Shown here: one piece after another, positions 1 to 11,429 of the stretch
Layout of the letters: each line of letters starts with the position of its first letter
Numbering within the stretch: the stretch's first letter is position 1
Assembly: GCA_014058105.1 (NCBI GenBank)
Contig: JACGCM010002568.1
Location: 2,480,001-2,544,000, forward strand
From: Kingdonia uniflora
Lineage: Eukaryota > Streptophyta > Magnoliopsida > Ranunculales > Circaeasteraceae
Direction: 5' to 3'
DNA length: 64,000 nucleotides
Notes under the pieces: model-generated
What the model was told of the DNA's origin: nothing
The model's database searches: none
Seen by the model: the letters and a program-made list of their open reading frames with translations, nothing else
Translations under genes and position numbers: made by a program

Positions 1-2
1 GC

Positions 3-1190
3 AACAGAGAGCTCCGTGAGAAGGAGCTTGACGTCGAACGACAAGCTCATTTGACAACACACAAACGACATGAAGATCAAATGATAATAATGCAGACTGC
101 CCTCTAAGCTCTGCATAGCACTCAACAGGCTCCACCAACACGAGATCGCGATCAAGTGTCAGAAGCCTCCCAAGTTTCTGCGCGGGAAATATTGGAACCT
201 CAAGGAGCAACTAGCAAAGCTATTTCTAAGAATATTCAGAATGAACCTCAACCCCCCATTCACTTATGAGATGAAGTTTTGCATGAGATCAGCCGAGGTC
301 ACTGATGTTTCGTACGCCAAGAGAAAGAACAGAGACCTCCGCTTCAAATTTCAGCACGAGATCGTTTGAGTGATGGTACCGGTACTCATAATCCATCACC
401 TACTCGTCAAGCCAATTAACCGACCCGTCACTATGTCACGCAAGAGCATATGGACTAGCGTATTATGGAGTTGATCTAAGCACAAGTTTTGGGCACTACC
501 GATGACCTTACAAAGTTACAAGGGAGTCCAATTTCCAGAGAACTATTCGATATGGATATTCCATAATGTTTCCATACTCTGAAAATTCACAAATACCAGG
601 GTACTGATCTAAAGGAGCACATTTAAAAATACTGTGATTCGTTGGGGCTGTACTCCAATCTCAACCTCATTCTCTGTCGTCTGTTCGCCACAAGTCTGCA
701 GGAGGAGCCACTCCGATGGTTCCACTCTCTACCTGCAGATTTCATATATACATTCGACCAGCTACTGAAATAATTCATCATGACATATGCTCAAAATAGT
801 GACAAAGAAAAAAATTTATATTATCCCATCAGTCTCAAACAATCGAATGGAGAGAAGCTTGAGGCATTTGCAAAGAATTTCTTTGAGCTTACGCTTAAAG
901 TAGATAATCTCGATCAGAAAACAGCTATTACTGCTTTCACAAACGCGCTCCAGCTCGATTGCAAAGCCAAAGAGTACCTCTTCCCCAATAGACTTGCAAC
1001 TTTGGAGGATATGATCACCAAGGCTAATAGTTACGTTGACCTAGAAAGGATGATGTCTGAAAGGCATAAATCTACTAAATTAATCCTTTCTACGAAAGGT
1101 CCATCTACAGATCAAAACATTGAACCAAAAGAGGAACAGGTTGACCACAACTACGCCAAGGGAAATACCAGTAACCCTCGGAAAGGATGA
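3..1190 (+). pseudogene. gag: gag of element A, 5'-partial
   Basis: This is the capsid-type structural protein of the element. One frame runs from base 3 to 1190 with scattered stops, for example TAA at 106-108. It aligns by eye with gag of C1 (39282-38030, minus) and D, sharing the motifs KELxVERQAHLT near the start and NLDQKTAxTxFTNAL and YVDLxRMMS in the second half. The stretch from 780 to 1190 is open. Many stops look like CAA/CAG/TGG changed to TAA/TAG. It is followed, after a frame change, by a zinc-knuckle segment. Confidence 0.85.
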
Positions 1191-1312
1191 TCACAAGTCA
1201 AACCGGTCCTCCCAAAGATAAATGTTCGAGTCTCCATAATTTTTCTGATCCTCACCAAGGATAAGCTCTACCGTCTCCCCAACCATTGGAACCCATCGAG
1301 AGGTGACCATAC

Positions 1313-1354
1313 TGCATGTATCATAAGGTAAACCATCATTCTACTAACAATTGC
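1313..1354 (+). pseudogene. gag zinc knuckle of element A (CHHC variant)
   Basis: In frame 2 the residues CMYHKVNHHSTNNC give the spacing C-x2-H-x4-H-x4-C, a nucleic-acid-binding knuckle in which the second cysteine of the classic CCHC is histidine. D keeps the same pattern near 56687-56728; C1 has lost the last cysteine. It lies between the gag frame and the protease frame. Confidence 0.6.
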
Positions 1355-1399
1355 TATGTTTTACAGAGGTTTCTCGAATAAATTTTCAAGGAGGGACAG

Positions 1400-2360
1400 A
1401 TGTTGGAATATATTGTTGACCTGGAATCGTACAAGGATGGCAGCTATAAAAAGCAACTTGAAGTTGTCCAATTCGAAAATCAGGCTGAGGTGAAGCATCT
1501 CTACCATATGCATCACAATAACATGATCAAGCTCAATCAGATTGCTAACTCTAACAGATTCAAGTACAGAAAACTATCAGAATGCTGCGATCTCACACCT
1601 CAAGATAAAAAAGACAAACTTCAGCCTAAGTTGAGCAATCGCCGACATGGGATATCATTCGAAGATTGCAATACTAGCCATGTGAAATTTTTACATCATG
1701 ATGCACCAGTCATAATGCTCAAGATGAAGAAGTTTGTCATGTACACAATGATGATCAATACTGGCAGTGGTATTGAGATCCCCTTTCAGAGCACTAACGA
1801 CCAAATAGGATTAGTTAACCAGGTCATTCAAAGTGGCAACGATATTAGTAGATTCAATAGATCTAAGGATGAATGAGTTGGAAAGATCCTCTTACCTATT
1901 ACCGCAGGACCAACCACAATTGGCATAATCTTTTATGCGATCAACGCCAAATTTTGCTATTTCGGGATTATGGGCCGTTGCTAGACTTAGAACATGGAAG
2001 CAATCGCTTCCACCTATCATCAAGCACTCCACTTCAAACATAACGATGCGATCTACGAGATCAGGGGTAATCAAAAGCTTTTGCAATTTTGTGAGAATAC
2101 CGTCTCTACTATTCTAGATACCTCGGACATATATGTTGCATAACAATTGTAGAAAGCTTATCACCCCAATGATCATCCTTTAATTGAGGAGCCCACCAAA
2201 TACATTAACATTGATGGACCTAGTAGAGGTACTTTCATCGGTACTAAGCTGGTTCAGCACGAAAAAGGCGCTCTTATTCAGTTCTTACGACTAAACAAAG
2301 ACATTTTTGCGTAGTCTTTCGAAGAGATGCCTGGGGTAGATCCGACTAAGTCATGTCACA
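1400..2360 (+). pseudogene. aspartic protease region of element A
   Basis: This retropepsin-type protease would cut the Gag-Pol polyprotein. The open frame 1400-1876 continues past a TGA in the same frame. The active-site motif reads INTGSG, with Asn (AAT, 1757-1759) where C1 has Asp in IDTGSG, so the catalytic residue is lost. The downstream motif with YFGIMG matches C1 and D (YLGIMG, HNIEAIAS). It is followed by the linker into RT (SFEEMPGVDP near 2320). Confidence 0.8.
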
Positions 2361-3120
2361 AATTGGCCAAGGCCTGTCACCGCGACTTCGAGATGAAGTT
2401 AACATGAAGATTGAGAAATTGATCAAAGTGAGATTCATTCAGGAAGCCAAGTATTCAGATTAGATATCCAACATCGTCGCTATCCCAAAGAAGAATAGAA
2501 ATGCCCAAGTTTATATAGATTTTAAAGATCTCAACAAACATACTCCAAAGGACAGTTTCCCTTCTTCCCAACATTCATCAGATCCTTGATTCCAAAGCTT
2601 TTCATGAACTCCTATTAATTATGGGCGCTGCTTCATGATATAATCAGATTCCACTGTTGGATGAAGATCAAGAGAAGACTATTTTTATCACTGAAAGAGG
2701 ACTTTACTGCTACAAAGTCATGCCCTTCGGACTCAAGAACGGAGGTGTAACTTATCAATAATTAATGACTACTATGTTCAAAGTACAACTTCTAAAAGTC
2801 ATGGATGTCTTCATTGACGATCTCTTGTGCAAGAGCGTATAGTCCATTAACCACATTTCAAATATCAACACAATATTCAACATTCTTCGATCATATAGGA
2901 TGCATCTCAATCCAGATAAGTGTCAATTCAAAGTACATTTTGGTCAATTTCTAGGCTACCTCATCAGCAAGAAGGGGATTGAGGCCGATACAAATTAGAT
3001 TCTGGCTCTCCTCGACATACCATCACCACGAATGACGAAATACGTTCATCAACTTGTCGGCAAGATTGCCACTATCAACCGTTTCATTTCAAAATCTTTT
3101 GATAGCTATCGTTAGTTGTT
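2330..3120 (+). pseudogene. reverse transcriptase of element A
   Basis: RNA-dependent DNA polymerase domain. Visible motifs are IEKLIKVRFIQEAKYSD (fingers), DFKDLNKHTPKDSFP, YNQIPLLDEDQEKTIFITE, KVMPFGLKN, and the catalytic box FIDD at 2810-2821 (YIDD in C1). The thumb-side motif LRSYRMHLNPDKCQF follows. There are several stops and at least one frameshift near 2570-2610, in the palm between the KDSFP and YNQI motifs. Confidence 0.85.
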
Positions 3121-3149
3121 CCTACTACTTCGTGATTACACCAAGAAAG

Positions 3150-3640
3150 GAGAAGTTCAACCAAATTCAGAGGTTCAATGGACATCAGAATGTGAAGTTG
3201 CTTTTTAGGACCTCAAAACCTACTTGGGGAACTCTCCTATCATGAGTACCCCAATTAATAATGAAGAAATTAGTATCTACCTTGCAGTTATAGATACTTT
3301 ACTCAACTCGGTTTTCATTCAACTTGAAGGGAAAATCAAGAAAGAAAGACCCTCACTCCTGCAGAAATGAGGTACTCTAAAATCGAGAAACTTTTTCTCA
3401 CTCTTGTTTATACTTCACAGAAACTCAAACACTACTTTCAAGCTCATTCAGTCAAAGTCATGACGAACTACGCACTTTGGGTGGTTCTATCCAAGAAAGA
3501 AAAATTAAGGAGAGTACAACAATGGTCAGTATGTTTGGGAAAACATGATATCAAGTTTGAGCAACGTTATTTCAAAAAGGGGCTGGCCGTTGCTGATTTC
3601 CTTGCGAAATTTCCAGTGAAAGATCCCGAGTGGGAGGTGC
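3150..3640 (+). pseudogene. RNase H (first, RT-linked) of element A
   Basis: Connection and RNase H segment after RT. The text KKGEVQPNSEVQWTSECEVAF leads into ISIYLAVIDTLLNSVF (3270-3320), then the open frame from 3367 with KLKHYFQAHSVKVMTNYAL and the exit motif HDIKFEQRYFKKGLAVADFLA. This is the classic gypsy RNase H position. The catalytic acidic residues are poorly kept (YLAVIDTLLNS, where active relatives have an Asp). Frameshifts occur around 3320-3366. Confidence 0.7.
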
Positions 3641-4110
3641 ACGATCCTAGCGTTACAAAAGAAACCCCCCAAGAAGCATTCGACAAATGGGCTGAATGGG
3701 TAACAAGGATAGGGTGGAGACTTGTCATAGATGGATCAGTATGACCTACAGAGTCGGGAATTAAAATCTTATTGATTACCCCTTCAAACGATAGAATTTA
3801 GAAATATATACGTTTGGATTTTGAGGCCTCAAACAATGTCGCCAAGTACGAAGCTCTTATTCTCAGACTCAATTTAGCTCTCGAGCTCGCCGTCCCAGAA
3901 CTCTGAGTTTTCATAGATTCACTACTCATCGTTAACCATTAATCTAAATAATTCAAGAAGAATGGCCAGATGATCAAATACGAAGCCATCATTGCAGATT
4001 GGATGAACAAGTTCGCACAAGCAACTTCTGATTATCTTCCAAGAGGAGAAAATAGATATGCAGATTCCTTGGAATATCTAGTCGGGGTCTTAGGTACAGA
4101 TGCTCCATAT
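3640..4110 (+). pseudogene. second RNase H (aRNH) of element A
   Basis: Tat-clade elements carry an additional, archaeal-type RNase H between RNase H and integrase. Here WRLVIDGSV, ASNNVAKYEALI, VFIDSLLIV and ENRYADSLEYL give the D, E, D, D positions; the stretch is mainly in frame 1 with several stops. The acidic positions are still readable although the context is eroded (NVAKYEAL where C2 has NVTEYEAL). Confidence 0.75.
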
Positions 4111-4369
4111 CTCTAGATTGAAGTGATTTCAACCCTCAGTATTGATCGCATTTTTTTATGTACTATCAAAACTGGGGGCGATAATGGGGGAGACGACGAT
4201 TGGTGAAAGCCTTTATTAGTTTACCTCGGTGTCACCAACTAATGCGAAGGATTACTTCCCACAGATCCGGAGGAGAGCCAACATCTAATAGACAACTCAA
4301 AGTACTATACCAATTAAAATGGTACCTTATACCGCCATTCAGTTACCGGGCCTTACCTTAAATGCCTCC

Positions 4370-5080
4370 CCAAATTGAAAGTCGATGAGATACTCTGCGA
4401 TTTAAATGAAGGGAGTTGTGGCTCCCATGTCGCAAGTTGATCACTGGCAAACAAAGCCATTACACAAGGAGTATTCTTGCCTAGTATTCACTAGTAAGCA
4501 GAAAAGTATTCACGCAAATGTGACGCATGTCAGCGACATAGAAAGATGACCCACGTGCCCATACTCAAACTCTATGCAAGCAAGGTATTTTGGCCATTCA
4601 AAAGATGGGTACTCGATCTTGTCGGTAAATTTCCTAATTCTCTAGGTAGCCGCCGCCATCTACTCGTTGCTACCGATTATTTTAAAAATGGATAAAAGTA
4701 GTTCCACTCTGTTGAACCAGATAAGAAGAGGTTATCTCTTTTATCTAGGAACACATCATCATTCGGTTTGGGTGCCCCCACCTAATTTATTTTGACAACG
4801 GGCCCCAATTTGTTGGGGTTAAAGTCGTAACTTTCATCAGCCAACACAATATCATTCACTCACCATCGAATCCCTACTATCCTCAAGGCAATGGCCAAGC
4901 CAAAGTCACAAACAAAACTATCGTGGATGGACTCAAGAAAAGGCTATATTCACAGGAAAATGGGAATTGGGTTTAAGAGCTTCATCGTGTCTTTTAGGCA
5001 TATCGTATCACTCCACATCAGTCGACAGGCTATACTCCATTCCTCCTTGCCTATGGTACCGAGGTCGCTATTCCCTGCAG
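4370..5080 (+). pseudogene. integrase of element A, 3'-truncated
   Basis: DDE-type integrase. The zinc-binding region ends with RKCDACQRH, and the core contains WVLDLVGKF (first Asp) and FDNGPQF (second Asp). The last catalytic position reads NGQAKVTNK, with Lys where C2 has Glu. The sequence stops at about the AYGTEVAIP motif and runs directly into the tandem repeat at 5081, so roughly the last 200 codons present in C2 and D are deleted. Several stops and a frameshift interrupt the core. Confidence 0.8.
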
Positions 5081-5520
5081 TTAGAATAAGGTAGCACATG
5101 TTTTTAATCAAAGGACTCTACCAGACATAAGATAAGGCAAAGGTAAAAATAGTTTTCATCTCTTTCAATATGTCTGCGGCATCATATCAGTTAAATCTAG
5201 AATACACTTGGTTTGGCTTACTCTACTAAATCCCCTGTGGTTAGAATAAGGTAGCACTTGTTTTCAATCAAAAGACTCTACCAGACATAATATAAGGCAA
5301 AGGTAAAACTAACTTTTATCTCTTTCAATATGTCTGCGACATTCAACCAGTATAATTTAGGTTACGCCTGTTTGACAGACTCAATTCAACTCCAAGGTTA
5401 AAATGAAGGTGATACTAGTTTTAAATCGAAGAGCTCAACCAGACATATGATAAAACAAAGGTAAAACTAGCTTTTATCTCTCAACATATCTATAACATAT
5501 TATTTAATTTCAGGATTATA
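5081..5520 (+). repeat. 158-bp tandem repeat, about 3 units (element A)
   Basis: Units begin at 5081 and 5241 (TTAGAATAAGGTAGCAC) and at 5398 (TTAAAATGAAGGTGATAC), periods 160 and 157. Each contains AGATAAGGCAAAGGTAAA-like and TTTCAATATGTCTGCGAC-like blocks. Related 161-bp units lie at the same place in C2 and D. The array sits between the broken integrase and the end of the antisense gene. Confidence 0.9.
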
Positions 5521-5528
5521 CACAACCA

Positions 5529-8500
5529 TTACAATGATTTATGTTCTGCTATTGGGATATCAGCTACACTTTCCCCTACAATAGGAGGTCGACTAGCCAT
5601 AAAATCTCGAGTTTGTACAATCATAACAATCTTGCCCTGCTCTATCAATTCAGCAGATCGAGGGCCTAGATCTGTTCCCATGAAACTCATACAATCTCCT
5701 CAATCAATATCAGCCTTGCAGATACATCCCTTTTCTGACACACAGTCAAACAAGGTATCTCTCTCTAACTCAAGTCTTTTTACTTCTTTTACAAAATAAG
5801 CAATCAACGCCCTTAGCAATTCTGAATACCGAGCCTGAGTTTCAGCTGAGTGAGAGAAAATTGTCCTTGACCTCTGAAGGTAATCTTCTAACCTCTTGTA
5901 CCGTGCTTTCTGACTCACCGGTTCTCTTTCTATTAAATATATAAAAGTAATGTTCTTTACAGATTTTTCATCAGCTTTAGCTAACTCAGCTCGATTAATC
6001 GCCTCCAAATCATCCACCTGAGCACGAAGTATCTCGATCTCCTTGTTCAGTTCTTCCACATCTGGAATTTTCTTTAACAATTCCTCTTTATCCTTTATAA
6101 CAATCTCCTTCCCTCTGATAACATGTTCTAACCTTTTTTCCCTGATAAGAGCAGCGTCCAACTTTATTTGACAATCCCGTAGTTGCTCAACTCCTTGGCA
6201 CACATGTCCATGAATTTGAGCAGCATCCCCCTCCAGATCCCTTATTCGAGCTGATAAGCTAACAACATCGGCTTGAACAAGAGGAACTTTGGCATCATTT
6301 TTATTCTTCTTCGAGCACTCTCCAGCCTCGATGCTTCTAGCACACGAATTGGCCTACGCTTGATCGGTTTTCAATTGAGCCACTCTCTTATTCAACTTAT
6401 TGCACTTGCGTTGTACCATCCAAAGAACCATATATTTTTCAAAGAAAACTTTAGTCAATTGTTTCACTATAATTTCAGATGTAGATAGAATGTCTCGAGC
6501 TCCCTTTAGCTCGTTATCTTTATCAGCTAATTTCTTCTTTAATCGCCCCAGCTCGCTCCTGCTATTCGCCAGATTAGAACGAATTTTCTCTTCATCATGA
6601 GTTTTTCGGGCCAAATCATTTCACAAACTAGCCATCGACCGATTTAAACTTTCCTTCAATCTTTTTAGAACATGTTTATGGTAACGAGCCATGCCAGCCT
6701 CCCTACTCTTTCTCACCAATGCATCGTTCTGACTTTTGAGTTTCGCTACATGTTCTTTTAACTCCTTGAGCTCTTTCTGCCCTTTCTCAATTTTGACATC
6801 CTTCTCCTCAATCTGCCTAGTTAGGTTAATAGATGTCAGAGTTACCTCAAGAAACTTGAAGTGCACCTTCACATGTTAATTTTCTCTATCTTCATTCGCT
6901 TTTCTCATCCTATCAAACTCTTCTACAAACTCTTGGTTACATTGACGAGCTTCACCTTCGCGTAAGCGAGCTGAATCCAATTCGACCTATACATAACAAT
7001 TATATTATATTAAGTTCGATTCGGACCACTCAATCACTACATATGACTCACTTCTAACAAGATATCTATTTTTTGGCATCTACTGTATAAAACTACTTCT
7101 GAACTTGAGGTCGAAGTACAATCTCGGATGAATGATCCATAGCATATACTTATAAGTCTAAGGTGCACATTCTCTATGCTTTAGTTTGCCAAAGACTAAC
7201 ATCTTTTATACGCACCATTCCAGTGCCGTTTGCGCCAAAACAGGTAATGAGTTTTTGGCCCGTCTCTACACTCTTTCTACTTTGTGCCTCAATATTAATG
7301 AAGCATAAAATTCAAATATTTCTTGCTCTATTCTAACTTGCAGCTTCACTTGTGAAGACAACAAAGACATTGTGGTCTCTATCTCCATAGTAAGCTCAAC
7401 TTCTAATTCTTTTATTTTGAGCTGCATGTCCTTAAGTTCATACAACAAGATTTACGAAAGCAACTTAGCCTACAAAATTCTATCCAAAATATATCCATAG
7501 TTTACAAACACTCAAAATATTCATACAATCACAGTTCTATCATACTATCCTACCTTCTTATTTTCCAACTCCGGGCATTCATTGTCATCTCCTTGGTTGT
7601 CTCTCACCATCTGGGGAGACACACTATCCAACCATTCCACAACGCCAGCGGCAACATCTTCAGTCTCTTCATCCTCATCCTCATCCACATAGGTATCGGC
7701 CCTAATGGCATCTACTTCATCTTTTGAATACCCTTTGGATATAGGGTGACGTGCGAGCCTGTCACACTCAGCTACCGCCTCCTCCAAATCCACTCTCGCC
7801 CCCGCCTGAAGATTATTGATCTCTACTACTTGGGAAGCCTTCAAGGCCTCCAGCAACTTCCCCTCCTTGTTCAAATCAGATTTCAATCGTGCTATGTTTC
7901 TTTTGAGCTCGGCCTTCTTCCTCTTCAGCTAAGCCCTCATCTCCTCAACCCCGAGGCATATTCCCTTCATTGGCCGAACAGCCTGCAAAAATCAAATAGA
8001 ATCGACCTTATTAGCGAGCTCGAATCGTAATACCAAAATTCATTACAATGCGCATTTGAGCTTATGAACATACCATTCTGCTCATCTCTTCCTCCCCATG
8101 GAGAGCTCCCAACCTGACTTTTTCATCTACCTGTTTTCAATCATCTTCCACCATAGGTTGATCTTCTACTATCCTTACCCCCAATGTTTCAGGTTCAACC
8201 CTTTTCCTTTTTTCCCCGGCCTCACCACTTCCCGTGGTCCCATAAGCCAAAGGACGCTTCAACATATGCCTTTTGAGGAACGTTCGAGATAATTTGCTCG
8301 ACGTAACAGACTCAGGTAATCCTGGGCATTCCGCTCTAGGGGCCCTAGGAAAGTTTGCTTGCCTTTCCCCATCAGTCCCCTTCTTCATGCTACCGTTTGC
8401 ACTCGTCATTAGCCTTGTTGACTAAGATTTTAGAACTTTGTCAGCTCGACAGCTAACACGCTTTTTTCTACTAATGCCAAGATATTCCAGTACAGCCTCG

Positions 8501-9965
8501 AGCTCTGTCTCATCTTGAGTAAATGTATGAAACAATGATTCTTTCCTCTTCACCTGTAATATACAAAACGTTAACATCAGCGAATATTTTGTTGTCATAC
8601 AATTTCAACTATCAATCTCATATATTTTTCATGTTTATACTTACTTTGTTTTACAGTTCTAAAGAAAAGTTTCATGGGTTCTTCGTCATCTCTCTGAAAG
8701 CAATCATCATTTACCCATATCAGATTATCATTCCACAGTCGACCTGTTGAGTTCAGATCGAAGAAACGAGGTCGTGTTGCGTTCGCACAAAAATATTCCC
8801 CTCCAGTTAAAGAATAGTTTTTTATACCATAAAACTGTAATACATCCTCAGTGCTTATCCTCCTCCTTCTCCCAACTCCTTCCCAACGAATATTCAATGC
8901 TTTACAGATACTTATCACCTCCTACATGTTCCTGTTCATCTGAACGGGACATGCCCCCTATGAGATTCATAATCACTTTCGCCAGATTGCTACGGGGAAG
9001 ACTCAACCCATACTCTAACTGAGATAGGTAACATAAAAAACCCTCTGACAGTTCAGTCTGAACGTCCCCATCAAAATACTGCAAAGCAATCGATTCCTCT
9101 ATGCCCCTATCCCCTTTCTTCTTCGCAAAATCAGCCAAAAAATAAAAATATTCATTTTCCATTGATATAGTAAAACCCCTAAATTGCCTACCGACATAAT
9201 CTAGCTATACAGTTACCCCATCTACCTCCTATAGAAGCCCTGGCTTTACAAAACTCTTTGAATGTATCCGAACGAGGAGGATAAGATACCAATCTTCCAG
9301 AGAAACCTGAAAATTGATGAACACCTCCTTTTTCCTAACTTTTAGATGTTTTAATCTCAGACTCAATTGACCAACCAGAGGTCAATACCTCACTTACAGG
9401 GACTCCTCATATCAACTGCAAGGAATGATTTTAATCCTACACGACACGTTCGACCTACACACAGGTCCAGGTATCTATCATTATCTTTTCATATATTTCA
9501 ACCACATTCAAATATTTTTTATAAATCATATAGCAAAAGATTTTCATAGATTACCATAAATAATAATTGCTTACTTTTCTTTACAATACCAAATGATATT
9601 CAAAAATTATGCATACACATCACAAATCATGAACTAACCTTCTATGTTAGAGTATGAATCCGAGGCCGCGCCGAATGCTTCCCTTACTACGTTGTTGTAC
9701 AACCACCTTCGCGACCCAGTTTCAGCGACTCTCTCACGCCTAGACTGATAATCCCTTTCTCTTAAATCTCCAAGAGTTTTAATATTATTTGTGCCTCTCT
9801 TTTTTCTTCCTCTCTCATTGTTCTTCAAGTTTTTAGAAGTTAAAAAATGTTTATTGACAAAGATGAAGCAGTATTTATATTTTCTCTCTCTAACTGCTGG
9901 CAGTTATTGAGCCTCGCACGAGCTGTCTTTGATTTTGGAACCGAGAGATCCCTTCCAGTATCCAT
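5529..9965 (-). pseudogene. aORF1 of element A: antisense six-exon coiled-coil gene
   Basis: Read on minus, proposed exons are 9965-9639, 9415-8645, 8553-8074, 7982-7554, 7469-7338 and 6986-5529, joined by five GT-AG introns of 223, 91, 91, 84 and 351 bases. Intron boundaries match those in C2 and D. Exon 1 starts at MDTGRDLSV (C2: MESGKDASV). Exon 2 encodes a globular part with LSQLEYGLSLP and DVLQFYGIKN. Exons 4-6 are rich in Lys/Glu heptads, a long coiled coil. Exon 6 is one frame with about four stops and ends with GCICKADID and a TAA at 5529-5531. The layout resembles plant proteins annotated 'Transposase (putative) gypsy type'; this is from memory and function is unknown. Exons carry scattered stops, so this copy is dead. 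Confidence 0.75.
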
Positions 9966-10375
9966 GTCATATGTCTTGTACCTTTTGGGTAAAAATGCCT
10001 TCCTATCATTGCCTTTTCCCTTGTATTTTTGTCAAATATTATCTTTCTTCTTTACATTTCCCTCTGACCTAACCACACTCATGGTGACTCACACCTACAC
10101 GCAATCAGGCTTTTTACAATTTTGTACAAGAGATAGAATTAGAAACTCCCTACTTTTTCTATGTACTCTTCTTCTTCTACACTTATAGCAGCAATGACAT
10201 CATTTCCAATGCTCACATAACAAAGTTTCAAATGTTTTCAAATTAAGATTTTACAACAGTCACAAACAGCCATCACAAAAATAGAGGATCTATTCAACAA
10301 CAATTCCTTTCAAATTATTTAAACTCAAGCAGTTACATTCTATTACCCCTATTTTTTATATTAACTCTCCTCACT
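9966..10375. other. spacer between aORF1 and aORF3 (element A)
   Basis: This is an AT-rich, pyrimidine-rich stretch on the plus strand with no supported gene. It lies upstream of the aORF1 start on the minus strand and should hold its promoter if that gene is transcribed, but I see no clear TATA box here. Confidence 0.5.
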
Positions 10376-10681
10376 TCAGATATAATTACATCTAAAGCAG
10401 CCTTCATGAACTGGGAAGCCACATCCAATCAATGAACCTAGAGCGATCCTCGCATCCTTAAAATCGATATCTTCTTCAGTAATCAGTCCCATCACCACTT
10501 CTCGATCTGCAGGATCCGTCACCAGTTCGTAAAAAAACCCTTCATAGAAAAAATGTGCATACTCAAGTTCTCTTCCCATCGAATCTAAGCTTTCGAACTG
10601 ACATTCCCTTACTGGCAACTCAGCATTATAATCCAGCAATCTAAAAATTCTCTTACGCATTTCAACAATCTTTATTGCCAA
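10376..10681 (-). pseudogene. aORF3 patch of element A (antisense, conserved)
   Basis: A 101-codon open frame on minus. The segment ELVTDPADREVVMGLITEED aligns with a decayed patch in C2 (53290-53085: ILVRNSVDREKWAGLIAEGE), including the D-R-E and G-L-I positions, which suggests real past coding. The product is unrecognised: mixed alpha/beta composition, no signal peptide or membrane segment seen. It could be an exon of aORF2, which lies upstream on the same strand, or a separate small gene. Confidence 0.5.
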
Positions 10682-11429
10682 TCATTCTTCAGGGGTATAA
10701 CGGATTTTCTGGGCCCGAGTCCACACCATTTTTATCTCATTCTCCAGAATTAGAAATTATTCTACCCTTATTTATCCATTTTTACTATCCATTTCATGCA
10801 AATCATGCTATTTTCCTTTTATCTCATAACAGACGCACCTTATCTTGTGAAAAATTATTTGAACGTATCTCTTCCAATCGAGCTCAGTAATCCCAGACTG
10901 TTACCGATCGAACTTATTATTTCTAGGTCTAATTTTCTAAAATGACCTCTACAAGATCGATTCTTCATTCTAAGAATCTTACAAATTTTTATCTTTCCCA
11001 CATTTCCAGCTAATGATCAAATATATTTGCCTTTTAACACAGATATTCAAAGATAAATGTATAAACAGTTCGATTATTATAAGTATTTTACTTTTTTCAC
11101 TCATACATTTAATTTCATACAACGCCTTCATACAGTTCAATTTCAAGAGTTACTCTATTTCTATATCAGCATGAATTTTGATAACAAATTTTATTCATCT
11201 TAAAACATATTACAAGTACTTTTACAGATAACAAGTCTTTCAAGTACTCGACATCAGGTACTTTATAGATGAAGTTCTGTCTAATACTTAGCTTCAGGTA
11301 CTTTACAGATAACAAGTTTTTTAGTATTTTTACAGCTAACAAGTCTTTCAGGCACTCCAAATCTTAAAATCTTTCAGTTCGTCCTGCTTCAGTAATTTTT
11401 CACCTTGATGCAAAACAGACATTAAAAAT
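10682..11429. other. spacer with short degenerate repeats (element A)
   Basis: No gene is supported. From about 11215 to 11355 the words TTTACAGATAACAAG, TACAGCTAACAAGTCTTT and TTCAGGTACTTTA recur in a loose tandem pattern. C2 has the same vocabulary at 53510-53670 (TTTACAGCTAACAAG, TTCAGGTACAT). The rest is AT-rich and featureless. Confidence 0.5.

Noticed and set aside
9847..10188. Plus-strand ORF of 113 codons with hydrophobic stretches
   Set aside because: It overlaps exon 1 of aORF1 and its upstream spacer on the other strand; the apparent hydrophobicity comes from T-rich sequence.
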